From contig JABBZI010000012.1 in the NCBI GenBank assembly GCA_012955965.1, positions 1 to 64,000 of the forward strand: a stretch of DNA of 64,000 nt, written 5' to 3'. This document shows positions 62,717 through 64,000 of this stretch, piece after piece; positions within the stretch are counted from its first letter, which is position 1, and each line of letters starts with the position of its first letter. The DNA is from Clostridioides difficile (GTDB lineage Bacteria > Bacillota > Clostridia > Peptostreptococcales > Peptostreptococcaceae). Position numbers and translations under genes: made by a program. Below the pieces are notes generated by a model, which had not been told where the DNA came from, made no database searches, and saw only the letters and a list, made by a program, of their open reading frames with translations.

Positions 62717-64000
62717 ATGTCTAAAAATAAACAGGTAGTAAATTTTGATTCTATTGTATCTGATTATAAACATAACATGTATGAACATGATACAGAGCTA
62801 TTAACTTCTTTTCCAGATGAGATTGTACACCTAATAGATATAAATAATAAGATAGAAGACGCTTTTAATAAAGCTGCTAATTTTGTTGGAAAACTTGATA
62901 GAGATTATATGGAAGCTAAAATGTATATGGTAAAAAATCGGGGCGAAATAGACCCACATGAAATGTTTCAAAATGAACAATCACTAAAACAAATAGATAA
63001 CTATGGAGCTTTTATGGTGAAAGTTCGAGATAAGATTGATAAAATTAAAGATTCTCCATACTTTGCTAGAATAGATTTTAGATTGAAAGATGTGGATGAT
63101 GAGTATAAATACTACATAGGAAGATTTGCATTTGACTGTGAAGATGAACTGTTAATACTTGATTGGCGTTCTCCAATTGCTAGTATGTTTTATGATTATG
63201 AAATAGGAGTAGCGGGATATGATGCGCCAATAGGATGGGTGGATGGAGAAATAACAAGGAAGCGACAATTTAAAATCAAAAATGGGAAATTGGAATACGC
63301 ATTAGAAAGTTCTATCAATATACAAGATGATATTCTTCAAAAAGAACTTAGTCATACTTCAGACGAAAAAATGAAGTCAATTATTTCAACAATACAAAAA
63401 GAACAAAATCAAATTATCAGAAATGATAAAGCTGATACATTGATTATTCAAGGGGTAGCTGGTTCTGGTAAAACATCTATAGCATTACATAGAATTGCTT
63501 TTCTTCTTTATAGATTTAAAGATAAAATATCAGCAAATAATGTAATTATCCTATCACCTAATAAAGTTTTTGGAGACTATATTTCCAACGTTCTACCAGA
63601 ACTCGGAGAAGAACCATTATGTGAATTAAGTTTTGAAAATATAGCAGAAGTACAATTAGAGAGAATAATTAACTTTGAAAGTGAGAGAGACCCATTAGAA
63701 ACAAATGATGCTAAATTGAGTGAAAGATTACGTTTTAAATCTACACTTGATTTTGTAAAACTTATGGATAGTTATGTAAAACAAATGCCTAATAAGGTTT
63801 TTGTTCCAGAAGATTATACTTTTGGAAGCTTCATAGCTAAAAGTGATTGGATACAGAGTAGATTTGATGCATATAATAAATATCCAGTTAAGAGAAGACT
63901 AGAGAAGGTAGCTGAAGATATTCGTTATAGATTTGAAACAGATAATATTATGGAAGAAGATTTACCAAGAGTAAAAAGTATACTTAAGAGCTTAAATGGA
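62717..64000 (+). CDS. HelD-like SF1 helicase, 3' end beyond the window
   Basis: The reading frame is open from ATG 62717 (AAGGAGG site) to the edge, giving 428 codons. It has an N-terminal arm and then IIQGVAGSGKTSIALHRIAF (Walker A, about 250). The DWRSPIASMFYDYEIG segment before the Walker A motif is typical of HelD-type proteins, which remove stalled RNA polymerase in Gram-positive bacteria. The rest of the helicase motifs lie outside the window. It is 78 bp after the AraC-GNAT gene and may share a transcript. Confidence 0.85.
   Translation, partial: MSKNKQVVNFDSIVSDYKHNMYEHDTELLTSFPDEIVHLIDINNKIEDAFNKAANFVGKLDRDYMEAKMYMVKNRGEIDPHEMFQNEQSLKQIDNYGAFMVKVRDKIDKIKDSPYFARIDFRLKDVDDEYKYYIGRFAFDCEDELLILDWRSPIASMFYDYEIGVAGYDAPIGWVDGEITRKRQFKIKNGKLEYALESSINIQDDILQKELSHTSDEKMKSIISTIQKEQNQIIRNDKADTLIIQGVAGSGKTSIALHRIAFLLYRFKDKISANNVIILSPNKVFGDYISNVLPELGEEPLCELSFENIAEVQLERIINFESERDPLETNDAKLSERLRFKSTLDFVKLMDSYVKQMPNKVFVPEDYTFGSFIAKSDWIQSRFDAYNKYPVKRRLEKVAEDIRYRFETDNIMEEDLPRVKSILKSLNG

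Noticed and set aside
1-64000. CRISPR arrays, tRNA or rRNA genes, insertion sequences and phage genes.
   Set aside because: I scanned for spaced direct repeats, cloverleaf-like segments and transposase or integrase motifs and found none I could support, apart from the remnants after rumA.

Overview
This window is AT-rich clostridial chromosome. Its gene content and order (Stickland leucine and ornithine operons with clostridial sigma-54 control, adhE, relQ, rumA) match what I remember of Clostridioides difficile between adhE and the ornithine operon. This is recognition from memory, not a search. The strain does not look like reference strain 630: the interval after rumA, where 630 carries the conjugative transposon CTn2, holds only a 4.8-kb stretch of decayed and accessory genes.

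Layout. (1) 1-3.0 kb: adhE. (2) 3.3-8.9 kb: an ABC-exporter operon on the minus strand, divergent from a GHKL kinase/LytTR regulator pair, with a duplicated 14-bp operator candidate between them. (3) 9.0-15.1 kb, minus strand: a 1685-residue DUF4132-type protein with a small partner, then a small orphan protein. (4) 15.1-24.7 kb, plus strand: housekeeping and poorly known genes (Cys-cluster protein, MBL hydrolase, RelQ alarmone synthetase, phosphoesterase, membrane protein, METTL25-like methyltransferase, deoxyribonucleotidase-like HAD protein, XRE-cupin regulator, archaeal-type D-aminoacyl-tRNA deacylase, EamA transporter). (5) 24.8-26.0 kb, minus strand: an ECF S-component and a radical SAM protein. 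(6) 26.3-35.5 kb: the reductive leucine branch. LdhA makes 2-hydroxyisocaproate, HadA activates it with CoA, HadI energises the HadBC dehydratase, and AcdB with EtfBA reduces the enoyl-CoA to isocaproyl-CoA. A sigma-54 activator follows at 36-37.6 kb. (7) 37.8-41.4 kb: fba, a DUF1904 gene, a pseudouridine synthase and rumA. (8) 41.4-46.2 kb: accessory island with a decayed secreted Hint-type toxin gene and an intact SF1 helicase, ending in an imperfect 22-bp copy of the rumA 3' end. (9) 46.4-58.5 kb: MBL hydrolase, sigma-54 activator, and the oxidative ornithine pathway (ord, ortAB, oraSE, reactivase, orr, nhaC-type transporter). (10) 58.8-64 kb: VOC protein, MATE exporter with divergent LysR regulator, AraC-GNAT fusion, and a HelD-like helicase cut by the window edge.

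The main regulatory theme is sigma-54. The had and ord operons each have a near-identical -24/-12 promoter and an adjacent activator gene of their own. The most promising places for undescribed biology are the rumA island (helicase plus dead toxin between att-like repeats), the DUF4132 pair, and the archaeal-type deacylase.
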